This document shows positions 11,745-21,280 of a stretch of DNA of 64,000 nt, in pieces. The translations under genes were made by a program, and so were the position numbers. This DNA is from Xiphydria camelus (taxonomy: Eukaryota; Arthropoda; Insecta; Hymenoptera; Xiphydriidae): NCBI GenBank assembly GCA_963678675.1, contig OY783198.1:13650580-13714579 (forward strand), in the 5' to 3' direction. The notes below the pieces were generated by a model that saw only the letters and a list, made by a program, of their open reading frames with translations, did no database searches and was not told the DNA's origin. How positions within the stretch are numbered: the stretch's first letter is position 1; each line of letters opens with the position of its first letter.

Positions 11745-12709
11745 TATGACGTAGCGTTTCGGTGAGGGCCCTCGGTGTCCTCCGCTACGCCACTATTAAG
11801 CGGCGTCGATGCCGCGCGCGAAACGAAAAACGATGGGCGCCAGGCGGGTCACGATCCCGCCACTCAGGGAGACGAACGCGGTCCCTGAAAACGGACGAGA
11901 GCCGGGAGATCGGAAGCGGTTCGATCTCCGTCGGGCTCGGCTACCTCTAGCGTATGGTAGAGGGGCGGTTCGGTTGACGATGGCTGGGACACGGAAGGAC
12001 GGATTCGCGGACGGATTCGCGCAAAAAGAATCTCAACTTCGTTAAAAAAGAACAGCGTTTATTTGACGGGGGACTCTACTGGTCCCCGAACGACGCTCGC
12101 GTGCGTTAATCAAATGAAACGTCGAAACGGTGCCGCACAATCCCGCGGACACCGCTCGATTCGCCGACGGACGAAACTAAGCGCTCGCGCGGAGGCGCTC
12201 ACAAAAAAAACGTGCGCTCTCGGATGGCGAGCTACGGCGCGGAGGCGAGTCGGAGGTCGCGCTAACAAAAGAGGGGAGCGTACCGGGTCTGCAGCGGTCG
12301 TTCGTGGCCAGGCGCTTCCTGGTCCCTCGGTTTCCGGGCTGCGGATCCGGGGTCTCGTCTTCCTCCGGTCTCGTCCTCCTGGGGGAGCTCTCTCTCGAGG
12401 GCGTAGAGCTCTCCCGTTGGAGCTCGGCGTGGCTCCTCGTGGCACTCGTTAGACACGAACTTGTTACGCGCTAGAGTGACGGGGTTTCGGGTTCTTATAC
12501 GCGGGACGCACTGGTTAAGACTTCTAAACTATCTGAAGTTCGCTTGACGAGCGCGATCGCAAGACTGATTCCTCCGACTCGCTCGCTTTCTCGTCACGAT
12601 CGCGATCGTGACGCTTCGCGTGGCCTTATCGCGAATCGATTCGCGCGCCTTTTCCGAAAGGGGCCCGAGTGCACCCTTTTTGTGACGCGGAGCGATTCTC
12701 CACGTCACA
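11745..12709 (-). repeat. 3' LTR of the Gypsy element
   Basis: 965 bp, reading TGTGACGTGG...CGTCATA on the minus strand. It pairs with 20184-21148 with three transitions and no gaps seen. Open frames inside it are shadows in GC-rich DNA. Confidence 0.95.
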
Positions 12710-12724
12710 AACTCCCCCCTCCTT
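12710..12724 (-). promoter_or_regulatory. Polypurine tract of the Gypsy element
   Basis: On the minus strand AAGGAGGGGGGAGTT lies directly against the 3' LTR. This is the expected position and composition for the plus-strand primer of reverse transcription. Confidence 0.85.
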
Positions 12725-12870
12725 AGATCGAACCCTTAGGTTCGACACGCGCCGCCTCCGACTCACGCGTATCCTAAGTGGTGGTATCGTTCGTTTGAGG
12801 TATTTCTGTATCGATATTTTTATTTCTCGGGATACTGTAAGTTTTATTTGAATATCATACGATCTTACAT

Positions 12871-13347
12871 TTATTTCGCTCGCTTATTACAGGCTGGGCA
12901 CCTCCGGGTACAAACTCCCTGCCGGCAACATTTCCGGCAGAAGTTGTCCCGGAGGACCTTATTACAGTACATCCAGGCATGACCTGTTACAAAGCAGTTT
13001 GCGCAGCCGGTGGAGTCCTGGTCGTCCCGTCTGGGGTCCCGTTGTCGCCGGCGTCGCTCCCTCGTCGGAGTTAGGAGCCTCCCCCTGGGCTGCTTCTCGA
13101 AGGTAGTGGCCTGGTCCACCATCCTTCGCCTCGGTGGAGGGGATGTTTGGGTTGCCGCGTCCCGTCGTGGTGGCGGCGACCTCTCCCTCCCGCGTTCCAT
13201 CGAACGCTCCAAAATCGCCCTCGGTACGCTGATGCGAAGCGGTACCGAGGGACTTTCTTGCCACTCCGTGGCACCCGCAAAGTCGAGGAGGGGAGGTGGC
13301 AGTCCTGCCACCTCCACCTCCGCTGCCACCTTTGTCCAGTCGTCCAT
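12871..13347 (-). CDS. Gypsy ORF3: Arg-rich protein with gag-like CCHC zinc knuckle
   Basis: From the first true ATG (13347) the frame gives 158 residues. The same frame is open without ATG back to the end of pol, so the protein might instead begin by a frameshift or splice. The start MDDWTKVAAEVEVAGLPPPL is followed by an Arg/Pro/Ser-rich middle and a C-terminal cysteine block, CANCFVTGHAWMYC (C-X2-C-X4-H-X4-C) then FCRKCC, CTRRCPAC. The gag end has the same plan: CWNCSSPDHRLRRC then DYCYQC and CRRC. Third ORFs in Gypsy elements are usually envelope genes. This one has no signal peptide or membrane segment and looks nucleic-acid binding. It could be a nucleocapsid-like accessory protein. Its function is unknown. 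Confidence 0.7.
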   Translation of the reverse strand: MDDWTKVAAEVEVAGLPPPLLDFAGATEWQESPSVPLRISVPRAILERSMERGRERSPPPRRDAATQTSPPPRRRMVDQATTFEKQPRGRLLTPTRERRRRQRDPRRDDQDSTGCANCFVTGHAWMYCNKVLRDNFCRKCCRQGVCTRRCPACNKRAK

Positions 13348-13619
13348 GGTGGTGTCGGATTCCGGATTCGCACCTCGATATATCCTCCGTGGCTCGTTCC
13401 CGCACTCTCGTGCGCCGCAGTTCTCTACCGTAGCCCTCTGTCGGCGACGGCGCGAGGTTGCGCTGTGCGGCTTCGCTTTACGCGCCTTCGCTTCCTCGCG
13501 AGAATCTCTATCGGCGGTGCGATTACGCGAAGCGGTGGGATGGGGCGGCGGCGCGGAGCAGTGGTGTGAGGCGGTGGTGCGACTCAATGGCGTGAGGCGG
13601 TGGCGCGACTCAATGGCGA

Positions 13620-16600
13620 TTAGCTTTTACGCGTCGCGGGCAGCCGCGTTTCGATCGGAGCATCGCCGATGTGCGCGGGTTTCAGATCCGACACATGCTG
13701 CTTCCCGACCGGTTTGCCGTGCAAGTCTACCAGCTTGCATGTTCGACGCGATAACACTTTCGCGACTCGATACGGGCCTTCGAATTTCGGCGCTAGCTTC
13801 GACGCGACCCCGAGTGCTCCCGACGATAGCACGTGCGAACGCTTCCATACGAGGTCACCTTCCGTATAGGTAACGTCGCGGCGACCACGGTTGTAATATT
13901 TCGCCTGCTTTTCGTGGGCCTCTTCGAGGTATTCCTGTACGAGATCGTGTATCTCGGACAGGCGAAGCATTCTTTCCACCCATTCCTGCGGATCTTGAGT
14001 CGGAGTTCCGATTTTGCCTTCAATCAGCCGCCGTGCGAAACGAGGTGGTGCGGGTAAACGGCCGAAGTTTATGAATGCCGGGCTCGCCTTCAGAGTACTA
14101 TGTACCGCCGTGTTGTACGCGAACTGTAGCTGGTGTAGATGTTCGTCCCAGTTTCGATTGTTGTCCACGTACGCGGCGATCATCGTCTTCAGCGTTCGGT
14201 TTATACGCTCTACGGGATTCGCTTGGGGATGGTACGTCGGGAGTGTCGCGAAATGGATTCCGAATCCTTGCAGGTACGATGTTAACTGCTTATTCACGAA
14301 CTCCGTCCCATTGTCCGTTAAAAACGTGTCCGGACAGCCCCAGCGATATACGATGTCCCGTTCGAAGGCCCTGAGGACGAGCTTCCCCGTTGCGGCACGA
14401 AGTGGGATGCATTCGATCCACTTGGTGTGTAGATCGAGGAATACGAGCACGTATTTATAGCCGGCCGGACTCCTCGGCAGTGGACCCATCATATCGGCCG
14501 CCACGACTTTCCAAGGGCCATGCACGCTGCGTTGACCCATCAGTCCTGATGGTGACCGCTGCTCGACCTTCGTTTTCTGGCAGGGAATGCACTGTTGTAC
14601 GTACTCGACGATATTTTGCTGCATTCCGGGCCAGTAATAATTTTCTCGTGCGCGAAGGTACGATTTCGCGACTCCGAGGTGGCCTGCTTGTGGGTCATCG
14701 TGCACTTCTTCGAGGACGTCCTTTCTTCGATTCGGAGGTACGACCAGTTTCCACGCGTTAAGATCCGGCACGATTAGATCGACGAAGACCTTCGGACAGT
14801 ATCGATACAGTAGGTCGTTCTCGACCTTCCATCCGATGTTCGCCGCGGGAAATCTTCGAACGTGTTCGATGCGTCGTTCGTACCATCGCTCTTGTGCCGA
14901 CGGGGATGGCGGCGCGGGCTCTTCCTCGATCGCCGCAATGTCCATCGGGACGTCCGGTTCGAACATGCGCGATAGTGCGTCCGGCACGTGGTGCAGCGCT
15001 CCTTTCCGATGTACGATCTCGTATTCGTACTGTAGGAGTTCGAGGGCCCATCGTGCGAGTCTTCCGTCCGGGCTTTTTAAATTATGTAGCCACCGCAAGC
15101 TGTTGTGGTCGGTGACTACCGTAAACTTTAACCCTTCGATGTATGGACGAAATTTTCGAATGGCCCATACTACGCCTAGGCACTCTTTTTCGGTCGTGCT
15201 GTAGTTCTGCTCGGCGCTCGAAAGGGTTCGACTCGCGAACGCAATGACGTGCTCGACGTTATCTAGGGTCTGCGTGAGGACTGCTCCGATCCCGTAGTCG
15301 CTCGCGTCCGTCTGTAGTACAAACGGGATCGAGAAGTCCGGCGGTGATAAGACGGGCGCTGTCGTGATGGCGTTCTTTAGGTCGTGGAACGCTTTCCCCT
15401 GCTCGATCTCCCACTGCCAGCGCACGTTCTTTTTTAATAACTGCGTGAGAGGCGACGATCTCTCAGCGAAGTTCGGGATGAATCGGCGATACCACGATGT
15501 CATCCCCAGGAACCGTCGAAGTTGTCGAAGATTCTTCGGTGGAGGATATGCCCGAATCGGCTCCACTTTCTCGGGATCTGGTTGCAATCCGTGGCGGTTG
15601 ACGCGGAATCCGAGGTATCGTACTTCGTCGTGGCAGAATTCGCACTTCTCCGGGTTGATTGTCAATCCGGCTTTTTCGATTTTCTGCAGTACGATCTGCA
15701 ACCACTTCAAATGTTCCTCGAACGTGGGTGTGACGATGATAATATCATCGAGGTAGGCGAAGGCGTAGGGTTCCATTTCCGGTCCTATCAGCCGGTCGAG
15801 TAAACGTTGGAACGTCGCTGGCGCTCCCGAGAGTCCGAACGGCATCCGACGGAATTGGAAGAGTCCTCTTCCCGGTACCGTGAAGGCCGTCACCTCCTTG
15901 CTGGACTCTTCCAGTGGGATCTGATGGTACGCCTGGCTCAAGTCGATCGTCGATATGTAACGCGCGGCCCGCAGTTTGGTCAGGATGCCTTCCATATACG
16001 GTAAGGGGTAGGCATCCTTTTTCGAGACTGCGTTGACCTTCCGGAAGTCTAAGCAGAATCGATACTTTCCGCTCGGCTTCCGGACCATTACGATCGGCGT
16101 GGACCATTCACTCTTGGATGGCTCGATGATTCCTTCGGCCAGCATGCGATCGACTTCCGCATACATGGCCTCTCGTACGGGTGGCGACACGAGGTAGTAC
16201 CGCTGTTTGATGGCCGGTTGCCCCTGAACGTCGATGCGGTGTTCGATCAACCTCGTGCACCCCGTCTTCCCCGAGACTTTTGGGAGCTCGCGTTGTAAGA
16301 GATCCTCTAGCTCTCTGGCCTCGTCGGGAGACAGATCGGCGATCCCATCGCATGGCTCTCCCTCGGTTTCGTCGATATCGTCCGGACCGAGAAACGAGTA
16401 CGAGTTGCCCGTCCGGGTTGACGTCCACGAGTTCGATGATCCGTCGATGGTCACTTCCGCCTGTGCGATAAAATCCATCCCCAGGATCATATCGAGGGCC
16501 AAGTTCGGGGCGACTCGAACGTCGAGCTCGAGTTCGAGGTCGTCGATCTTGAGAGGGAGGGTTAGCTCCTCCCGTACTACCTCCAGGCTGCCGTTCGCCG

Positions 16601-17429
16601 TTTTTATACAGCCTGCCTGTGGCGTTCGAATCTGGATCCCTTCTCTTATTCGTGGCTGGAGACCGATCGCTCCCAAGTACGTCCGGGTGGATCCCGTATC
16701 GAGCAGGGCGTTGATCGGTTGTCCATTGACGACGACTCGGATGAAGGGGCGCGAATCGCCCTCCACGGCGAGGATATCGTCGCAATGAACTAACACCTGC
16801 GTTTCCGTGGGGATATCTCCGTCGAAGATGGTATCCGCTTTCGCCGGCGGCCTCCATTCCTGCCTCGTCGTCTTGGTGGGCTCCGGAGGATCGTACTCTT
16901 CGATGACGTCGTACGGATCCGGGAGCCCGAGGCATCGTATCGTCGGCGAAACGCGTGTTCTCGCATCGCGAGATTCCGTTTTCGTTTCTTCGAGGCGGAC
17001 GGGTCCGGTAGCCGCTCTCTTCCTTTCGGGGGGTGGCGTCGCCGAAGGCGGATCGGTTTCCATCGTCGAGTCCCGTCTCGGGCCTTTCGTCGTTTTCGAC
17101 CGCGGCTCGCGTGTCGAGCTTCGCTCTTTCGGCCGACCATCCGGCGGGGTTAACGCTGAGGGGTTCGGCGACTCCGATGCCCACTTAACCCTGGATCTTC
17201 GTCTCTTCCTTGTGGTTCGCGGCATCTTCGTCGGCGAGATGATCTTCGAGTCCCGGAGCATCTTCGAGCGCGACGTACCGTACGGGGCGGCGAGAGATAA
17301 ACCCGATGACTCCTTGGTTGAGGCGGGGTTTCCGGGCGATCGGGGTTGTCTCGTCTCGTTGGTAGCGGGGGGAGTCGCTTCGTTTACGCGTGCTCCCCCG
17401 CTTTCCCGTTTCCCTGGCATCGTCGGCAC
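13620..17429 (-). CDS. pol: Gypsy pol polyprotein (PR-RT-RH-IN)
   Basis: The open frame is about 1,269 codons with no internal stop. Domains in order: aspartic protease (ALLDTGSTRTYLG, about residue 240); reverse transcriptase with GLFQFRRMPFGLSGAPATFQ and active site AYLDDIIIV (about 565); RNase H (LQTDASDYGIGAVL, about 715); integrase zinc finger GHLGV...CIPCQKTK (about 930-965); catalytic core with AADMMGPLP, FLTDNGTEF and NPVERINRTLK supplying D, D and E; and a C-terminal GPYRV (GPY/F) module. The frame lies -1 to gag and overlaps its end by 46 bp, so pol is most likely made as a gag-pol fusion by frameshift at 17408-17414. The first ATG of the frame is at 17420, inside the overlap. All catalytic residues I can check are present, so the element may be competent. 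Confidence 0.95.
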   Translation of the reverse strand: MPTMPGKRESGGARVNEATPPATNETRQPRSPGNPASTKESSGLSLAAPYGTSRSKMLRDSKIISPTKMPRTTRKRRRSRVKWASESPNPSALTPPDGRPKERSSTREPRSKTTKGPRRDSTMETDPPSATPPPERKRAATGPVRLEETKTESRDARTRVSPTIRCLGLPDPYDVIEEYDPPEPTKTTRQEWRPPAKADTIFDGDIPTETQVLVHCDDILAVEGDSRPFIRVVVNGQPINALLDTGSTRTYLGAIGLQPRIREGIQIRTPQAGCIKTANGSLEVVREELTLPLKIDDLELELDVRVAPNLALDMILGMDFIAQAEVTIDGSSNSWTSTRTGNSYSFLGPDDIDETEGEPCDGIADLSPDEARELEDLLQRELPKVSGKTGCTRLIEHRIDVQGQPAIKQRYYLVSPPVREAMYAEVDRMLAEGIIEPSKSEWSTPIVMVRKPSGKYRFCLDFRKVNAVSKKDAYPLPYMEGILTKLRAARYISTIDLSQAYHQIPLEESSKEVTAFTVPGRGLFQFRRMPFGLSGAPATFQRLLDRLIGPEMEPYAFAYLDDIIIVTPTFEEHLKWLQIVLQKIEKAGLTINPEKCEFCHDEVRYLGFRVNRHGLQPDPEKVEPIRAYPPPKNLRQLRRFLGMTSWYRRFIPNFAERSSPLTQLLKKNVRWQWEIEQGKAFHDLKNAITTAPVLSPPDFSIPFVLQTDASDYGIGAVLTQTLDNVEHVIAFASRTLSSAEQNYSTTEKECLGVVWAIRKFRPYIEGLKFTVVTDHNSLRWLHNLKSPDGRLARWALELLQYEYEIVHRKGALHHVPDALSRMFEPDVPMDIAAIEEEPAPPSPSAQERWYERRIEHVRRFPAANIGWKVENDLLYRYCPKVFVDLIVPDLNAWKLVVPPNRRKDVLEEVHDDPQAGHLGVAKSYLRARENYYWPGMQQNIVEYVQQCIPCQKTKVEQRSPSGLMGQRSVHGPWKVVAADMMGPLPRSPAGYKYVLVFLDLHTKWIECIPLRAATGKLVLRAFERDIVYRWGCPDTFLTDNGTEFVNKQLTSYLQGFGIHFATLPTYHPQANPVERINRTLKTMIAAYVDNNRNWDEHLHQLQFAYNTAVHSTLKASPAFINFGRLPAPPRFARRLIEGKIGTPTQDPQEWVERMLRLSEIHDLVQEYLEEAHEKQAKYYNRGRRDVTYTEGDLVWKRSHVLSSGALGVASKLAPKFEGPYRVAKVLSRRTCKLVDLHGKPVGKQHVSDLKPAHIGDAPIETRLPATRKS
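17365..17414 (-). promoter_or_regulatory. -1 ribosomal frameshift signal between gag and pol
   Basis: On the minus strand the heptamer GGGAAAC (17408-17414) sits in the gag frame as G GGA AAC, the X XXY YYZ pattern of -1 slippery sites. Slipping back one base enters the pol frame exactly. Six bases later a stem GCGGGGGAG (17393-17401) can pair with CTCCCCCCGC (17365-17374) around an 18-base loop, with one bulged C. Slippery site, spacer length and GC-rich hairpin are all of the classic type. Confidence 0.8.
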
Positions 17430-19660
17430 CGAGGATCCGGGGTCCCTTTATTGCACTGGTAGCAATAATCTTTTAGGCGAGGCTTCGGACACCGACGGAG
17501 ACGATGATCGGGGCTCGAGCAGTTCCAGCATCGGGCGCTCTCGGGGTTGGTTGGAGTGACGTTCCCCTTCGTTACAATCGCGGCCGCCGGGGCTTGTCGA
17601 GGCGCTGTCGCGGTTTTCGTGTAGCGCGGCGGGGATTCCGATTTCGACACGGCCGCGGCGGTCTTTCTCCCCGTCGAGGTCACCGCATGTACCGCCGGTG
17701 CTCCTCGTCGATTGCGGCCGGCTCGCTCGGCCCGGTAGGGGAAGGCGCCGGTAACCTCCTCGTTCGCTGGCGGCGGTTGGAATCGGCGCATCGCCAGCCA
17801 GATTTCCTCCCTCGCGGTGGCCAAGTCGAGTAAATCCTCCAGGGAGTCGACGTCCTCCCTGCTAATCTCCCGCTGGTACTCCGGGCGCATGTTACGGAGT
17901 GCGAGACGGGCGAGGTCTTCCGGGTGAGGAGGTCGTTGCATCCGGTCGGCGCTGGCTTCGAGGCAGGTAATGAACTCGACGGCAGTCTCGTTCTCTCCTT
18001 GCGTCCGTTTCCGCAGGAAATCGTCGAGCGTCCACTCGAGATCCCGTGTCCCGAAGCGGGCGAGGAAATCCTTGCGGAACTCGGCCCAGGTGGACCATTG
18101 CCCCTTTCGTTTCCGGGCCCACTGCCGTGGCAAGTCGTCCAGTATAGCCGGCATCGCGGCCAGGAGGCTATCGAGATCCAGGCGGGCGAATTCCGCTTTG
18201 TCTTCGACCTTCTCGATGAAGTCCTCCGCGCTTCCGTCTCGCCGACCGGCGTAACTCAGCCTCCAACGATGGACGATGGCGGTCGGGTCCCTCGGAGCTG
18301 AGTACGCCCCCTCGAGCGGCGCCCGGTCGAGCACGTTCGTGTGGGGGGTTATCCTGGAGCCAGGAAAATCCGGCGGGGTGACGTGTGGTCGTAACGGGGA
18401 GCTACTCCGTGCGAAGGTCACGGCCCCGCTCCGTCGCTGTGCTCCCTCGCCGGATATCGGTCTCTCGGTCTGGCGTGGAGGGTCGTGACTCGGGTGACCC
18501 GTGGCCGTGGACGGAGCGGCGTTCGTTGGTCGAGGGCGGGCGTCCTCTCTCTCCCTCTCGTCTCGTCTTAGGCGATCCAAACACGTGGTCAGGACGCGCC
18601 TGACAGCTTGGCCGATCTCGCTCTCCAACTCCTCGCGGATCGTGCGCGAGACGTCCGCTAGGAAACCGAGAGGGTCTTGGTCGCGAGGTAGTTCTCCCGG
18701 TTCTCCCAGGTATTTTCGGAGGATACGCTGGGTGGCCCGGCCGAACTCTCCCTCCATCCCTTCGCGGAGTGGCCGTGACACATTTGCCAGGAATCTCGGG
18801 GGCTCCTGGTCGCGAGATCGGGGTTCCGGCCCTTCAGCGGGCCCGCTCCGACTCGGTGCTAGCGGAGGAGGCTCCTGGTCCGGGGCGGCGGGTCGCAGAC
18901 TGGGCCTCGGTATCGGTGATCCCGCGTTCCTATCCAGGAACTCCAAACGCCCGATCGTCGTGTCGATCGGTGCGACGAGCGGTCCCCTCACGGACGCGCT
19001 GACGATGGTACGCGGCAGCGACTCCGTGACCCGGGTCGTGGCCGTCGATGAGAGGGGTACCCAGGGCGCGGCGGTGGCCCTTAGCGAGGGGGCTCCGATT
19101 CCCTGTGGCACCACAGACGCCGTCGTAATCGTCGGTGGCGTCTCTCCCCTAGCGGGCGCGTCTCCGGGCAAGATTCGTGCCTCGTAGTCTCGGAGAAGTC
19201 GTCCGAGGACGCTTCCCCCGAGGTCCATCGGGCCGTTGGCGAACCTTCCGTGCGGCTCGGGGAAGGATTCCCCAGGTTCCTCGTTACCGGAGACCTCCCC
19301 CCTCCTCGCTGGTACGTGGTGGGTCGGTTCGGGGTCTCCTCCCCCTAGGAAATCCCGCAGCTCGTCTTCGCCGGTTCGATTGGCGGGCTCTTCGCGGGAC
19401 GCGCCGGGACGAGCCGTCACGTCAAGCCAGGCGGAACCGGCCGGACGACGATTCTCCTCCACCGAATCGGCCGCACGCGGAGGCGCGGCCGCGATCTCCG
19501 ATCTCCGGAGTTGAGTCGACCGCATCTCCCTTTTCACGCGCGCGCTTAAGGCGAGAGCGTCTCCCCTCGGATCAAGTCCGAGTGCCTCGGCGAAACTTTG
19601 GAGATCCTCCAGGGCGAGGGAGGTACGGCTCACACGCGAGTCACCCGACGCACGTGACAT
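17384..19660 (-). CDS. gag: Gypsy gag polyprotein
   Basis: 758 residues from the ATG at 19660 (MSRASGDSRVSR). The frame is open a little further upstream, but only with GTG. The N-terminal 400 residues are Pro/Arg/Ser-rich and low in complexity. A gag capsid-like region follows (around VHRWRLSYAGRRDGSAEDF, then WSTWAEFRKDFLARFG and FITCLEASADRM, about residues 470-600). The C-terminus is a nucleocapsid zinc knuckle CWNCSSPDHRLRRC (C-X2-C-X4-H-X4-C), then a second Cys cluster CYQC...CRRC, with stop at 17384. Gag assembles the particle and packages the element RNA. Confidence 0.9.
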   Translation of the reverse strand: MSRASGDSRVSRTSLALEDLQSFAEALGLDPRGDALALSARVKREMRSTQLRRSEIAAAPPRAADSVEENRRPAGSAWLDVTARPGASREEPANRTGEDELRDFLGGGDPEPTHHVPARRGEVSGNEEPGESFPEPHGRFANGPMDLGGSVLGRLLRDYEARILPGDAPARGETPPTITTASVVPQGIGAPSLRATAAPWVPLSSTATTRVTESLPRTIVSASVRGPLVAPIDTTIGRLEFLDRNAGSPIPRPSLRPAAPDQEPPPLAPSRSGPAEGPEPRSRDQEPPRFLANVSRPLREGMEGEFGRATQRILRKYLGEPGELPRDQDPLGFLADVSRTIREELESEIGQAVRRVLTTCLDRLRRDEREREDARPRPTNAAPSTATGHPSHDPPRQTERPISGEGAQRRSGAVTFARSSSPLRPHVTPPDFPGSRITPHTNVLDRAPLEGAYSAPRDPTAIVHRWRLSYAGRRDGSAEDFIEKVEDKAEFARLDLDSLLAAMPAILDDLPRQWARKRKGQWSTWAEFRKDFLARFGTRDLEWTLDDFLRKRTQGENETAVEFITCLEASADRMQRPPHPEDLARLALRNMRPEYQREISREDVDSLEDLLDLATAREEIWLAMRRFQPPPANEEVTGAFPYRAERAGRNRRGAPAVHAVTSTGRKTAAAVSKSESPPRYTKTATAPRQAPAAAIVTKGNVTPTNPESARCWNCSSPDHRLRRCPKPRLKDYCYQCNKGTPDPRCRRCQGNGKAGEHA

Positions 19661-20162
19661 TGTCCTTTCGGTGTCGGCACCCCCGGGGATTGGTACGCGC
19701 ACTCAATCCCAACGCGTGCGTGCTCGACGAATCGGTCGTCGATCGCTCAACTGATCGAGCCCGGTATCGCGTCGATATCTCGCGGAGTTTGTGCGATGGC
19801 CGATCAGCTGCTCACACGCGTTTCTGGGTCACGGCCCAGGCGACGGTACTTGCCTGTTTACCGACCCGCTAGGCAAGGCGCCGTATAGGTAGGTCGCGCG
19901 ACACTACCACTACGACTCGTCGGTGAGCCCGTGGGAATCGTCCCACTACTCGACGTGCGAAAGGTCCGCTTGACCCCGCAACGATCGAGCCGCTCGAACC
20001 GAAGCGGATAATCCACTAACGATAACGACGCGGGGAACAAAAAAAGTTCGCGATTCTTATCTAACCGTCCTCGTCCCAGCTCCGAGGTTATTTCGAATTC
20101 GCGACGACTAACGGACTATTCAAACCGCCGATTCGCGAAAAGACGTTAAACGCGCTTAGGCG
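19661..20162 (-). other. Gypsy 5' untranslated leader
   Basis: About 500 bp between the primer-binding site and the gag ATG. GC-rich and without a conserved ORF on the minus strand. It is the expected place for packaging signals, none of which I can identify by eye. Confidence 0.6.
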
Positions 20163-20180
20163 GCCCCACGTTGGGCGCCA
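20163..20180 (-). promoter_or_regulatory. Primer-binding site of the Gypsy element
   Basis: On the minus strand TGGCGCCCAACGTGGGGC starts three bases inside the 5' LTR. TGG at the start complements the CCA end of a tRNA. The tRNA species is not assigned here. Confidence 0.85.
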
Positions 20181-20183
20181 ATT

Positions 20184-21148
20184 TATGACGTAGCGTTTCG
20201 GTGAGGGCCCTCGGTGTCCTCCGCTACGCCACTATTAAGCGGCGTCGATGCCGCGCGCGAAACGAAAAACGATGGGCGCCAGGCGGGTCACGATCCCGCC
20301 ACTCAGGGAGACGAACGCGGTCCCTGAAAACGGACGAGAGCCGGGAGATCGGAAGCGGTTCGATCTCCGTCGGGCTCGGCTACCTCTAGCGTATGGTAGA
20401 GGGGCGGTTCGGTTGACGATGGCTGGGACACGGAAGGACGGATTCGCGGACGGATTCGCGCAAAAAGAATCTCAACTTCGTTAAAAAAGAACAGCGTTTA
20501 TTTGACGGGGGACTCTACTGGTCCCCGAACGACGCTCGCGTGCGTTAATCAAATGAAACGTCGAAACGGTGCCGCACAATCCCGCGGACACCGCTCGATT
20601 CGCCGACGGACGAAACTAAGCGCTCGCGCGGAGGCGCTCACAAAAAAAACGTGCGCTCTCGGACGGCGAGCTACGGCGCGGAGGCGAGTCGGAGGTCGCG
20701 CTAACAAAAGAGGGGAGCGTACCGGGTCTGCAGCGGTCGTTCGTGGCCAGGCGCTTCCTGGTCCCTCGGTTTCCGGGCTGCGGATCCGGGGTCTCGTCTT
20801 CCTCCGGTCTCGTCCTCCTGGGGGAGCTCTCTCTCGAGGGCGTAGGGCTCTCCCGTTGGAGCTCGGCGTGGCTCCTCGTGGCACTCGTTAGACACGAACT
20901 TGTTACGCGCTGGAGTGACGGGGTTTCGGGTTCTTATACGCGGGACGCACTGGTTAAGACTTCTAAACTATCTGAAGTTCGCTTGACGAGCGCGATCGCA
21001 AGACTGATTCCTCCGACTCGCTCGCTTTCTCGTCACGATCGCGATCGTGACGCTTCGCGTGGCCTTATCGCGAATCGATTCGCGCGCCTTTTCCGAAAGG
21101 GGCCCGAGTGCACCCTTTTTGTGACGCGGAGCGATTCTCCACGTCACA
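20184..21148 (-). repeat. 5' LTR of the Gypsy element
   Basis: 965 bp, identical to 11745-12709 except for three transitions. On this strand it holds the promoter and transcript start, which I did not pinpoint. The target copy CAAC follows at 21149. Confidence 0.95.
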
Positions 21149-21280
21149 CAACATAATTTTTAATTTTTTTTTTGAACTGAAAAATTAATTTTTCAATGAC
21201 GCAACCCGGTATAGCTTGACAGGTCATTACCGTTCCCATTTACTACTATTTAAACATCTATTTACTTTCTAGCAATTTTA

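Larger units (their letters stand above)
11745..21148 (-). mobile_element. Nearly intact Gypsy (Ty3-type) LTR retrotransposon
   Basis: A 9,404-bp element flanked by the 4-bp target duplication CAAC (11741-11744 and 21149-21152). On the minus strand the order is 5' LTR (20184-21148), primer-binding site, gag, pol by -1 frameshift, a third ORF, polypurine tract, and 3' LTR (11745-12709). Pol order is protease, RT, RNase H, integrase, which is the Gypsy order. The LTRs differ at three positions only (12225/20664, 12407/20846, 12473/20912, all transitions), so the insertion is young. There is no envelope gene. The element is much more GC-rich than its surroundings. Confidence 0.95.

Noticed and set aside
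12063..12452. Open frames in both directions within the LTRs (also 20502-20891)
   Set aside because: They are identical in both LTRs because the LTRs are copies. Composition is GC-driven and no protein motif is visible.
12871..13587. Envelope gene in the third ORF of the Gypsy element
   Set aside because: No signal peptide, membrane segment or cleavage site. It is an Arg-rich protein with a CCHC knuckle.
16807..17559. Long plus-strand open frame (250 codons) opposite the Gypsy gag-pol junction, and others at 13010-13873, 18501-19187 and 19177-19872
   Set aside because: They lie antisense to well-supported gag and pol, are Ser/Arg/Gly-rich, show no motif, and are expected in GC-rich DNA with few stops.
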